Positions 39,104 to 47,126 of a stretch of DNA of 64,000 nt are shown here, piece by piece. Under the pieces are notes generated by a model. The model saw nothing but the letters and a program-made list of their open reading frames with translations. It was not told the DNA's origin and made no database searches. The DNA comes from Paracoccaceae bacterium. GTDB taxonomy: Bacteria > Pseudomonadota > Alphaproteobacteria > Rhodobacterales > Rhodobacteraceae. The translations under genes were made by a program, and so were the position numbers. The stretch spans positions 62,001 through 126,000 of the forward strand of contig CACBXB010000002.1 of NCBI GenBank assembly GCA_902543185.1. Direction: 5' to 3'. Within the stretch, counting starts at the first letter, position 1. Every line of letters begins with the position of its first letter.

Positions 39104-39233
39104 ATTTCTGGGTGTATTCTTTCAATAATAGCAGTCAAGTTAAATCTAAGTAAGTTATTTCAAAATTTTAGTATAATTTACCTATTCTTTATACTAGACA
39201 CTCCGAACAATATAAGTAATGTCAGCCCACCTG

Positions 39234-39317
39234 GCCCGTGTGATGGAATGGTAGACATAACAGACTTAAAATCTGTGGCCTTCGGGCGTGGCGGTTCGAG
39301 TCCGCCCACGGGTACCA
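39234..39317 (+). tRNA. tRNA-Leu (anticodon UAA)
   Basis: An 84-base cloverleaf with encoded CCA. Acceptor arm GCCCGTG pairs with CACGGGT (first pair G-U), the anticodon arm ACAGA/TCTGT closes loop CTTAAAA with anticodon TAA, a long variable arm follows (type II, as expected of leucine), and the T arm is GGCGG-TTCGAGT-CCGCC. It reads codon UUA. It lies between the rhomboid gene and the IlvD-like gene. Confidence 0.97.
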
Positions 39318-39421
39318 GGTGAATTAATTAGTAACAGATATTCAATTTATCGAAAGAGAAACTAAAGCCTATTATTGGCAGCAGATATTTAAGATAAGCT
39401 TTAAGTCCCAGTGGAGAAAAA

Positions 39422-41269
39422 ATGAAGAATTCAAATACAGTTTTGATCGACAAAAATCCTGGTCGAAATTCTCAAACCTACGGTATTGCAAGAGAATTAG
39501 GTACTGATTTGGGGCTCATTCACGAACCATCTGTCGGCGTGGTCGGGAATAAGGGTGACTCTCAATGTTATATTGGCGTTTCACAAAAGGTTGAGATTAT
39601 TCATAATGCTTTGAAAAATAAGGTGGGTAGTAAACCCGGACAACTACCAATGAGACTAATCCAACCAGAGTTTACTGTTGCTACTTCTGATGGGATTAGG
39701 AATGGCACAAAAGAGATGCGATATTCCTTAATTGGTAGAGAGGTTACAAACGATAGTTTATCAGAGCATCTCAGCGCTACTGGGCTTGAGGGCGTAATTG
39801 CAGTTGTTGCATGCGACAAGCCTCCTGTAGGTACTCTAGCTGCTATTTTAGAACATAATAGACCTGCAATTTTAATGTCTGATGGTTCGATCAGACCTGG
39901 TATTGATTCAGAAACTGGGGAAAGTATTGACTTAATTACAGCCTATCAAATGGCTGGCAGTGATGACGAACACTTAAAGAGTAGAATTGCAAAAGAAGCC
40001 TGTCCTGGTTACGGAAGTTGTGGCGGTATGTTTACTTATAACACGATGCAAACTTTTATTGGTGTTGTTGGAATGCAACCTTTGCATATGATCTCACCTG
40101 CATCTGAAGATGAAAGGCGCCTTGAAGATTTTCCCACTGAATTGGTGAACTATTTAGCTAACCTGATTGATAAAAACATAACACCCAGAGATATTGTCAC
40201 CAGAGAGTCTTTAAGAAACGCAATTATTGTGGCTATGGCTGTTGGTGGCTCAACTAACGTCTTGTTGCATGCTCCTGAATTAGCAAGAGCCGCTGGATAT
40301 AAAGACTTTGCGAATGACATAATGACCCCCGAAGAATTCAATAATTTATCGAGAAATGTTATTCCCGTTGTTATAGATGCACGGCCTTTTGGACAATATT
40401 CGATGGTAGATATTGATGCCAAAGGCGGTATGCAAGTGATCGTTAAAGAACTTATGGACGCCGGACTATTAAACGGTGAGACTTTGACTTGCACAGGAGA
40501 GACACTTTTTGAGCAAGTTGAGCGATTGAATCCCCCGGTACCAGATGAAGATGTCATTTATAGTGTTCAAAAACCATATAAAGAGACAGGCGGATTGCGT
40601 GTTCTAGGTGGGAATTTGTCACCTGAGTTCAGCGCTGTTTTAAAGTTAGCTGGCGTTGAAGGTGGTCTGGAAGATAATATTTTTAAGGGGACAGCTAAGG
40701 TTTTTGATGGAGAACAGGAACTATTAAAAGCATTAGATTCTCAGGCTGACATGTTCGAAAACTTTGATATGATCGTGGTTCGATACGAAGGGCCATTTGG
40801 CGCGCCAGGCATGCCTGAAATGCTAGACTCGACCTCTCGAATTACCGCGCTTTGTCGTGAGAAAAATATTGTAGTTGGACTTATGACCGATGGAAGGTTT
40901 TCTGGTGGGTCGGTCGGTTTGGTTATCGGTCACGTGGGCCCCGAAGCAGCTGCAGGCGGTGCCATTGCTTTAATCGAAACTGGTGATGAAATAGTTGTAG
41001 ATTTAAATAAAAATGAGTTGAATTGTACTCAACTTCTGAAGGAGCAAACGAGACTTGAACGTGAGACAATTTGGAAAGATCTTGTTGCAGAAAATGATGG
41101 CTTGCACCCATCGGTTGGAGATGCTGATACCCGTTTACTTAATCGGATGCGTAATTCGGCAGTTTCTGCGGTTTATGGAGCGGGTATGCATCCCAATAGG
41201 TCACTATGGGTTCGAGATCCTCGGAAACCTCAGAAATCAAATTTTGAACCGTCTAATAAATTCAGATAA
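39422..41269 (+). CDS. Divergent IlvD/Edd family dehydratase
   Basis: A 615-residue iron-sulfur dehydratase related to dihydroxy-acid dehydratase. The likely cluster cysteines are C49 (DSQCYIG), C131 (ACDKPPVG) and C200 (GSCGGMF), and the catalytic-serine loop TDGRFSGGS followed by GHVGPEAAAGGAIALIETGD is intact, so it should be active. It departs from standard IlvD, which reads CDKNMPG or CDKIVPG and starts with an RSDxxKxG/APHR block; here the N-terminus is different. The substrate may be a dihydroxy acid or a sugar acid. No other branched-chain or sugar-acid genes are near. Confidence 0.82.
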   Translation: MKNSNTVLIDKNPGRNSQTYGIARELGTDLGLIHEPSVGVVGNKGDSQCYIGVSQKVEIIHNALKNKVGSKPGQLPMRLIQPEFTVATSDGIRNGTKEMRYSLIGREVTNDSLSEHLSATGLEGVIAVVACDKPPVGTLAAILEHNRPAILMSDGSIRPGIDSETGESIDLITAYQMAGSDDEHLKSRIAKEACPGYGSCGGMFTYNTMQTFIGVVGMQPLHMISPASEDERRLEDFPTELVNYLANLIDKNITPRDIVTRESLRNAIIVAMAVGGSTNVLLHAPELARAAGYKDFANDIMTPEEFNNLSRNVIPVVIDARPFGQYSMVDIDAKGGMQVIVKELMDAGLLNGETLTCTGETLFEQVERLNPPVPDEDVIYSVQKPYKETGGLRVLGGNLSPEFSAVLKLAGVEGGLEDNIFKGTAKVFDGEQELLKALDSQADMFENFDMIVVRYEGPFGAPGMPEMLDSTSRITALCREKNIVVGLMTDGRFSGGSVGLVIGHVGPEAAAGGAIALIETGDEIVVDLNKNELNCTQLLKEQTRLERETIWKDLVAENDGLHPSVGDADTRLLNRMRNSAVSAVYGAGMHPNRSLWVRDPRKPQKSNFEPSNKFR

Positions 41270-41280
41270 ATTTTTCAATT

Positions 41281-41799
41281 CTATAAAAGTCGGTCGCTAA
41301 ACTCTTCCACAGACTTCCAATTTGTAAACTCAAAGGTTCCTGAAGTATCTGTTGGCCCCTTTGTTATAAACATTATGAGCCTAATCATTTGTTTGTCCGT
41401 GAATTTGTAAGAGGGGTAGTCAATTTTCCCTGCAAATACTCCGAGCAAGTTTGGTTGCCAGTTTGTTAATTGGAGAAATTTTTTCAGATAGGGATTTGTA
41501 TCAGGGGTGTTTTTACCTTCTTTTCGGGCAACTACATTGACTGAAAAAAATGCTGTGAACTTTTCTTTTAATATTTGAATATTTTCTTCAATGAATTTGA
41601 AAAGTTTAGGACTGTGCTTGCCGTATCTTATACTAGCGCCGATAATAATTTTATCATAAAAGCTGAGCTCTATTTGATCTATGTCGTCGATTGAGAACAA
41701 ATCTATATCAATTTTGGCTTTAAGCTTTTGAACCAAAAATTCGCAAATTCGTTTTGTTTGCCCATCGGTTGTTGAATAAATTATGACAGCTTTTTGCAT
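41281..41799 (-). CDS. hemG: HemG-type protoporphyrinogen IX oxidase (flavodoxin fold)
   Basis: Oxidises protoporphyrinogen IX to protoporphyrin IX in haem synthesis, passing electrons to quinone. The 172-residue protein has the flavodoxin FMN loop (IIYSTTDGQTKRI), the GASIRYGKH motif, SVNVVARKEGKNTPDTN (the extra long loop that separates HemG from flavodoxins), and MIRLIMFITKG. Similarity to E. coli HemG is clear by eye. HemG is mainly known from gammaproteobacteria, while alphaproteobacteria normally use HemJ, so transfer is plausible. ATG 41799 is preferred over TTG 41811. Divergent from the photolyase-like gene. Confidence 0.88.
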   Translation of the reverse strand: MQKAVIIYSTTDGQTKRICEFLVQKLKAKIDIDLFSIDDIDQIELSFYDKIIIGASIRYGKHSPKLFKFIEENIQILKEKFTAFFSVNVVARKEGKNTPDTNPYLKKFLQLTNWQPNLLGVFAGKIDYPSYKFTDKQMIRLIMFITKGPTDTSGTFEFTNWKSVEEFSDRLL

Positions 41800-41984
41800 T
41801 TCTAGCACCAATTTTATATTTTGCTGACTTTACTGAATTTTTGTTAGAGTTTAAATCACTTAGTTTTGGTTCACTATTTATCTGTATCATTTGAAAAATT
41901 TAAAACCATACAATTTTTGGTGCCTGAGATTTTCTGAATTTTTTATTTAACTAATCAAAAAAGCTACAGATTCCTAACAAAAAA

Positions 41985-42036
41985 AAGTGAGATTTTTAAA
42001 TATAATTAGAAAATTAGATAGTTGGTTCTCTCACTT
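41985..42036. promoter_or_regulatory. Long-loop inverted repeat between hemG and the photolyase-like gene
   Basis: AAGTGAGA (41985-41992) and TCTCACTT (42029-42036) form a perfect eight-base dyad 36 bases apart in the 299-base divergent spacer 41800-42098. The separation, about four helical turns, would suit two half-sites bound by one regulator. Apart from this and the hairpin at 42069-42088, nothing else stands out in the spacer. Confidence 0.3.
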
Positions 42037-42068
42037 AAAATAGCCTTGATATACGTTTAAACGGTACC

Positions 42069-42088
42069 ATTTCTTTTATTAAAGAAAT
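42069..42088 (+). promoter_or_regulatory. Hairpin directly upstream of the photolyase ribosome site
   Basis: ATTTCTTT and AAAGAAAT form a perfect eight-base stem with a TATT loop, one base before the GGAG site (42090-42093) and ten before the start codon. A weak AT hairpin here could tune translation (for example with temperature), but function is unproven. Confidence 0.3.
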
Positions 42089-42098
42089 TGGAGTTAGA

Positions 42099-43595
42099 AT
42101 GGTAAATAACACGTTTTTACTGCTTGGAGATCAGCTTTTTGATCCCAAAATATTAAAGCATAAGGGCTGTAAGCGGGTGTTTATGGCTGAAGATTACGGT
42201 CTATGTACTTACGAGAAGCACCACAAACTCAAAATCTATTTATATTTATGTGCCATGCGCGAATATAAGGAGGAGTTAGAACGTAACGGCATTCAAGTAG
42301 ACTATTTCTCTCTAGAGGCTCGTTCAGATGATAAAACTTATATAGAGTTTTTGGTCGAATTTTTACACGAAAAAAAAATTGATAGAGTAGATATTTTTGA
42401 AATTGAGAATAAATCTTTTGAAAAAAACTTGTTAGCAGCTTTAGAAATAGCTGAAATAAAATACGAGCTTTTTGAAACTCCAATGTTTCTATTTTCTCGC
42501 AAAGAATTCGGTTTGCTCTATGGCAAAAATAAGTCCTTTAGGTTGGGTAATTTTTATAAAGTAGGTCGCAAGAAATTCAATATTTTAGTCGATGGCGTAG
42601 GAAATCCTATAGGTGATCGTTGGTCATTTGATGAAGAAAATAGGAAAAAAATTCCGGCTAAAACGCACATCCCTGAATTACCCAAATTTAATTTATCAGA
42701 GCACCATGAGGCGGTTTCAACTATCGTCGAAAAACATTTTTTGGAGCATCCAGGAAATACTAAAAATGTTTGGTTTCCCGTAACACGTTCCGGAGCTTTA
42801 GAACTTTTGGACAATTTTTTGAGTCAGAGATTAGAAAATTTTGGCGCTTATGAAGATGCTATGCTAAAGGATCAAAATTTTTTATTTCATAGTTGTATAT
42901 CTGCAATGCTAAATATCGGACTAATTACTCCAGACATAGTAATTGAAAAAGTAATAGACTTATTCAGAAAAAACAAAGCTCCTTTGAATTCTGTTGAGGG
43001 GTTTATAAGGCAAATATTGGGCTGGCGTGAATTTGTACGTGGTATTTATCAGCTCAGAGGTACAGAACAGAAAAAATCGAATTTCTGGGGTCATCAAAGG
43101 AAACTGAGCCAAAGTTGGTATGATGGTTCAACTGGTTTATTGCCCCTTGATGATTGTATTAAATCTGCTCTTAAAGACGGATATAGCCATCACATACCAA
43201 GGCTTATGGTCATTTGTAATTTGATGAATATGTGTGAAGTTGATCCAAAATTTATTTATAAATGGTTTATGGAGATGTATATTGATGCGTCTGATTGGGT
43301 TATGATACCTAACGTTTTTGGAATGGCGACGTACTCTGATGGTGGTTTAATGTCGACAAAACCATATACTTGTAGCTCCAATTATATTTTAAAAATGAGC
43401 AACTATGAGAAGGGTGCTTGGTGTGACGTAATTGACGGTCTGTATTGGAGATTTATTCAAAAAAATATTGAATTTTACTCTTCAAATCCACGCTTATCTT
43501 TTCAAACCAGATTACTCAGCAGAATGAGTGAGGATAGAAAAGCTTTAATTTTTAAAAAGGCCGACGAATTTTTAGAAGTTCACACCAGATTGTAA
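42099..43595 (+). CDS. Photolyase/cryptochrome of the FeS-BCP (PhrB/CryB) group, cluster loop shortened
   Basis: A 498-residue FAD protein of the prokaryotic (6-4) photolyase / CryB group. The N-terminus (LLLGDQLFDP), GWREFVRGIYQLRG, DGYSHHIPRLMV and DWVMIPNVFGMATYSDGG with TKPYTCSSNYILKMSNY are characteristic. In PhrB and CryB this is followed by a CxxC and an ACPF cysteine that bind a 4Fe-4S cluster. Here the text reads EKGAWCDVIDGLYWRF: the CxxC is absent and about a dozen residues are missing, leaving one cysteine. So the cluster is probably lost. Whether it repairs DNA or senses light cannot be told. Confidence 0.85.
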   Translation: MVNNTFLLLGDQLFDPKILKHKGCKRVFMAEDYGLCTYEKHHKLKIYLYLCAMREYKEELERNGIQVDYFSLEARSDDKTYIEFLVEFLHEKKIDRVDIFEIENKSFEKNLLAALEIAEIKYELFETPMFLFSRKEFGLLYGKNKSFRLGNFYKVGRKKFNILVDGVGNPIGDRWSFDEENRKKIPAKTHIPELPKFNLSEHHEAVSTIVEKHFLEHPGNTKNVWFPVTRSGALELLDNFLSQRLENFGAYEDAMLKDQNFLFHSCISAMLNIGLITPDIVIEKVIDLFRKNKAPLNSVEGFIRQILGWREFVRGIYQLRGTEQKKSNFWGHQRKLSQSWYDGSTGLLPLDDCIKSALKDGYSHHIPRLMVICNLMNMCEVDPKFIYKWFMEMYIDASDWVMIPNVFGMATYSDGGLMSTKPYTCSSNYILKMSNYEKGAWCDVIDGLYWRFIQKNIEFYSSNPRLSFQTRLLSRMSEDRKALIFKKADEFLEVHTRL

Positions 43596-43661
43596 ATTTA
43601 AACTAAGTCGCATATTTAAAAATTTCTGGACAAACTTGTTTTTCAATTGGCGTTTGCCTAG

Positions 43662-44564
43662 TTATTGTGAACTGAGTTTTTCTAACTTGACGCGTTCGAT
43701 AGCCAACCTCAGGTTTTGATTCTCACTTTCAAGAATATTTTGAGCAGTCACTATAGATTTTGCTCCTGATGCTAACAAGATCGCAAGTTTTACTGCGCCT
43801 TTAGCTTCCGTTAGGGCGTCTTTTGCTTTTTTTGTATTGCAGCCAGTAATGTTCATCACAATTTTTTCTGATCTCTTAAACAACTTAGCATTATTAGCAA
43901 TAAGGTTGACCATTTGACCATCCATTACATGGCCTAGCAATATGCCCATGTAAGTAGACATTGTGTTTAGAGCTATTTTCTGGGCTGTGCCTGCGCCTAG
44001 TCGCGTTGAGCCGGCTACTACTTCAGGAGGAGTTGGTAGTAGGACTGGTATATCGGAGCCTACAAGGAGTTCTGTATCTGGGTTATTTGCTATACCAATT
44101 GTAGTAGCTCCCACCTTTTTGGCTATTTCCATAATGACTGAAGGGTAGGTAGTATTTCCACTCGCAGCCAAACAAATTACGCAGTCTCCGGGTTCAATAA
44201 TTTTGGCATCAGATATCGCAGCTAATTTATTATCTTCCATATTACCTTTTGGTTGCGCCATATCTTGAAGCCCGCCTGCCCTTAATATCTTTATTTGTGA
44301 AATTGGAATGCCGAATGTTGGTGTAAGTTCTAATCCATCTGCCATACCCTGGAGACCAGAGCTGCCAGCTGCGGCATACACTAATTTATTCCCCATTAAG
44401 ACTGCGTCTGCCATTGCTTTTGCTCCGGCTTCAAGTGACGCCATCGACCCACTTAGGCATTTAGCAGCTTCGATTTGACCTTCGTAAAGGATAGTAAGTA
44501 TTTCTACATCGCTTTTTTTGTCGAGGCCTATAGCTTCAGGATGTAACTTCTCAGTAGTTTGCAT
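43662..44564 (-). CDS. murQ: N-acetylmuramic acid 6-phosphate etherase
   Basis: Cleaves the lactyl ether of MurNAc-6-P to GlcNAc-6-P and D-lactate. The 300-residue SIS-domain protein shows the N-terminal TEKLHPEA, YAAAGSSGLQGM, a GDCVICLAASGNTTYP SIS segment and the etherase-specific STRLGAGTAQKIALNTMST. It takes the product of AnmK (gene at 45816-46937) and feeds NagA (44653-45807), so the three genes make a complete route from anhydro-MurNAc to glucosamine-6-P. Confidence 0.95.
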   Translation of the reverse strand: MQTTEKLHPEAIGLDKKSDVEILTILYEGQIEAAKCLSGSMASLEAGAKAMADAVLMGNKLVYAAAGSSGLQGMADGLELTPTFGIPISQIKILRAGGLQDMAQPKGNMEDNKLAAISDAKIIEPGDCVICLAASGNTTYPSVIMEIAKKVGATTIGIANNPDTELLVGSDIPVLLPTPPEVVAGSTRLGAGTAQKIALNTMSTYMGILLGHVMDGQMVNLIANNAKLFKRSEKIVMNITGCNTKKAKDALTEAKGAVKLAILLASGAKSIVTAQNILESENQNLRLAIERVKLEKLSSQ

Positions 44565-44628
44565 AGTATATTTTGCTTAATTATAGCTAATCGTTATTTT
44601 ATGTTAAAAGGCTAATGTATAACCCGTC

Positions 44629-44642
44629 AAACCTTAAGGTTT
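44629..44642. promoter_or_regulatory. 14-bp perfect palindrome between murQ and nagA
   Basis: AAACCTTAAGGTTT is self-complementary over its full length and lies 10 bases before nagA and 64 bases before the divergent murQ start. It covers the only AAGG that could serve nagA as ribosome site. A shared operator for the two recycling genes is a reasonable inference; no regulator gene is adjacent. Confidence 0.45.
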
Positions 44643-44652
44643 AGATATAACT

Positions 44653-45807
44653 ATGACTAAAAAAAAATCTTTTGTTGGTGCAACAATTTTTGACGGTTAC
44701 AAGAGGCACTTAAATTCTGCTTTAATAATAAAGAATAAGAAAGTTGTTGAAATAATTGCTGAGGAAAAAATTGATCCTGAAACTGAAAAAATCGTTTTAG
44801 CTGGAGGGCTCATCACACCTGGTTTCGTTGACTTGCAGGTAAATGGCGGTGGTGGCGTTTTATTTAATGATAATCCATCACTGGAAAACTTGAAGATAAT
44901 TTGTGAAGCGCATGCAAAACTTGGAAGCACTTCAATTATGCCAACACTTATTTCTGATAGTCCTGAGGTAAATAAGCAAGCAATTTCAGCAATTACTGAT
45001 GCTTTAGATCAGCGATTCAACGGATTAGTTGGGCTACATCTCGAGGGTCCACATTTGGCTCTTTCACGTAAGGGTGCTCATAAAGAAGACTTTATAAGGC
45101 CGATGAAAGAGCTCGATTGCCTTGAACTCGAAAGCTTAGCAAATAAAGTCCCTAATTTAATGCTTACAATAGCTCCAGAAGCCGTATCGCCTGAACAAAT
45201 AACTAGGTTATCAAACGCGGGCGCCATTATTTCCCTTGGACATACAGATTGCACTTTTAGTCAGGCAGCCAACGCCGTTGATGCGGGAGCAACATGTGCA
45301 ACCCACCTTTTTAATGCAATGAGCCCTTTTGGAGGTCGTGAGCCTGGGCTTGTCGGCGCAGTTTTAAATAGTGGAAAGCTTTTTGCTGGCATTATAGCAG
45401 ATGGTTTTCATATCAATAAAATAAGCATAAATTTAGCTTTACGAGCCAAGAAAGGGCCAGGAGCTCTATTTCTAGTTAGTGACGCAATGTCTACCGTAGG
45501 TTCAGACCAAAAACACTTTTTTTTAAATGATCGCTTAATCACTCGGAACCAGGGAAAATTAATATTAGAGGACGGGACTTTAGCTGGTGCCGACATTCAT
45601 CTCTCAGATGCCGTGAGATACATGGTAAATGAAGTAGGAATTTTGCAAGATGATGCAATTAGAATGGCAAGCCTTATTCCTGCCAAAGTTTTGGGCGTTG
45701 CAAGTGAAATTGGCTGCCTAGTACCAGACGCTCGAGCAGATTTTTTGTGGATGAAAAATGATTTGGAGATTGAAAAAGTTTGGCTTGCTGGAAAAGAACA
45801 ATGTTGA
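44653..45807 (+). CDS. nagA: N-acetylglucosamine-6-phosphate deacetylase
   Basis: Removes acetate from GlcNAc-6-P. The 384-residue amidohydrolase has GFVDLQVNGGGG, the metal and substrate motifs HLEGPH, SLGHTDC and THLFNAM, and the catalytic aspartate in VSDAMSTVG. It lies between divergent murQ and convergent anmK, completing the recycling of cell-wall amino sugars. NagB was not seen in the window. Confidence 0.95.
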   Translation: MTKKKSFVGATIFDGYKRHLNSALIIKNKKVVEIIAEEKIDPETEKIVLAGGLITPGFVDLQVNGGGGVLFNDNPSLENLKIICEAHAKLGSTSIMPTLISDSPEVNKQAISAITDALDQRFNGLVGLHLEGPHLALSRKGAHKEDFIRPMKELDCLELESLANKVPNLMLTIAPEAVSPEQITRLSNAGAIISLGHTDCTFSQAANAVDAGATCATHLFNAMSPFGGREPGLVGAVLNSGKLFAGIIADGFHINKISINLALRAKKGPGALFLVSDAMSTVGSDQKHFFLNDRLITRNQGKLILEDGTLAGADIHLSDAVRYMVNEVGILQDDAIRMASLIPAKVLGVASEIGCLVPDARADFLWMKNDLEIEKVWLAGKEQC

Positions 45808-45815
45808 ATAAAACT

Positions 45816-46937
45816 TTATGATGGATATGCGATTACACCACCCGTCATAGGTTTCAAAACACCCGTTGTTTTGGGATATGAAATTGGAAGATTTGCCAGA
45901 GTTCTTGCCGCAAGAAAGGCAAAACATTCTGCTTCTATGGCATCCCCGCGCCAATTATATTTATCGGCGGATTCAACTTTGATGTTGGCCCTAGACGAGA
46001 TTTCTTGCATCATTGTAACGTTTTTTCGTCCACCACCTGAAACGATCAACTGGGTCGGGCGTATGGGTAAAAGGTCAAGGCTTTTTCCAACTGATGCTCC
46101 CACTAATGCAGTCAAAGTTGCGGCACCGTCTTCAAGTGACATGCCTTCGGCAATTTTATAAGAAAAATCAAAACGATCTAAAGACTTTGGGAAAGAAACT
46201 TCAAAATAGGGGTCTTTCAATATTTCAGCTAGTTTGCTTTCGTCTGCTTTTCCCCCGGCTGCTATTTCGCCATCTATATCCATTTGGCCAATATTGAAGG
46301 ACTTTATCCAATCATTTAATGGCGCGTTGGCCGGACCGGTGTCGAAAGCCATAAGCCCGTATTTATTAGAGTAGCAACTTAAATTTCCCAAACCGCCTAA
46401 ATTTAGTATTGCTGTAGTTGAAGTCGCTGCAATTTTTTTTAATAGCGCAGCATGATAAATTGGACAAAGTGGGGCACCTTGTCCGCCTTCCCTCATATCG
46501 TTGGTTCGAAAGTCATAAACGACGGGTATACCAAGCTCATTGGCCATTCTTTGGCCGTCACCTAATTGCCGTGTTTTACCTTTTGATAACTTATTCGGAG
46601 CTTTGTGGAGAACAGTTTGTCCATGAAAACCAACAGCTTCAATTTCATTTTTATCTATTCCTGAAAGCTTAATGCACTTCTGAACAGCTACTGTTTGAGA
46701 TTTTGTTAGCGCGGCTTCTGTTTTAGAAAAGATTTCTGGCTCAGGCCCATTAAAATTCCAAATTTGAGCTTCATTAATAGCTTTAATGAGTAGAGCTTTT
46801 ACTTCTTCATCGTAGAGCATCAAATTATAGTACCCAAATTCTTCTATCAATTTCCCATCAGTACGCAAAAACGCAACATCGATGTTTCCATCTAAAACTG
46901 TCCCAGTCATAAGGCCAATATGCCAGCGCATTTTCAT
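45816..46937 (-). CDS. anmK: Anhydro-N-acetylmuramic acid kinase
   Basis: Phosphorylates and opens 1,6-anhydro-MurNAc, released by lytic transglycosylases, to MurNAc-6-P. The protein (373 residues from this start) opens with GLMTGTVLDGNIDVA, the ATP-binding start of the family, and has AVGFHGQTVLH, NLGGLGNLS, AFDTGPANAPLND and VSGGGRKN. ATG 46937 brings the family motif near the N-terminus; an in-frame ATG at 46988 adds 17 residues and is possible. Convergent with nagA. Confidence 0.93.
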   Translation of the reverse strand: MKMRWHIGLMTGTVLDGNIDVAFLRTDGKLIEEFGYYNLMLYDEEVKALLIKAINEAQIWNFNGPEPEIFSKTEAALTKSQTVAVQKCIKLSGIDKNEIEAVGFHGQTVLHKAPNKLSKGKTRQLGDGQRMANELGIPVVYDFRTNDMREGGQGAPLCPIYHAALLKKIAATSTTAILNLGGLGNLSCYSNKYGLMAFDTGPANAPLNDWIKSFNIGQMDIDGEIAAGGKADESKLAEILKDPYFEVSFPKSLDRFDFSYKIAEGMSLEDGAATLTALVGASVGKSLDLLPIRPTQLIVSGGGRKNVTMMQEISSRANIKVESADKYNWRGDAIEAECFAFLAARTLANLPISYPKTTGVLKPMTGGVIAYPS

Positions 46938-47126
46938 ATCGGTTCTTAGTTTCCTTAGCCATAAATAATACAGGCAATTGTTATTCATTCACTTTCTAAA
47001 GTAGTTGATGAGCCCGCTGTCTTTGTAAAGGGGCTAAAGATGGCCACTTATTTTTAGAAGAGTATTTTTTTTATTTTAAAAACTGAAAAGATTTTTTTAA
47101 AATTAATAGGGCCTACAATCTGATGC

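Noticed and set aside
39083-39322. Plus-strand open frame running through tRNA-Leu
   Set aside because: It overlaps the tRNA and the start of the rhomboid gene and has no ribosome site; the tRNA cloverleaf explains the sequence.
42060-42070. GGTACCA shared with the tRNA-Leu 3' end as a possible attachment repeat
   Set aside because: Only seven identical bases; far too short, and no integrase is present.
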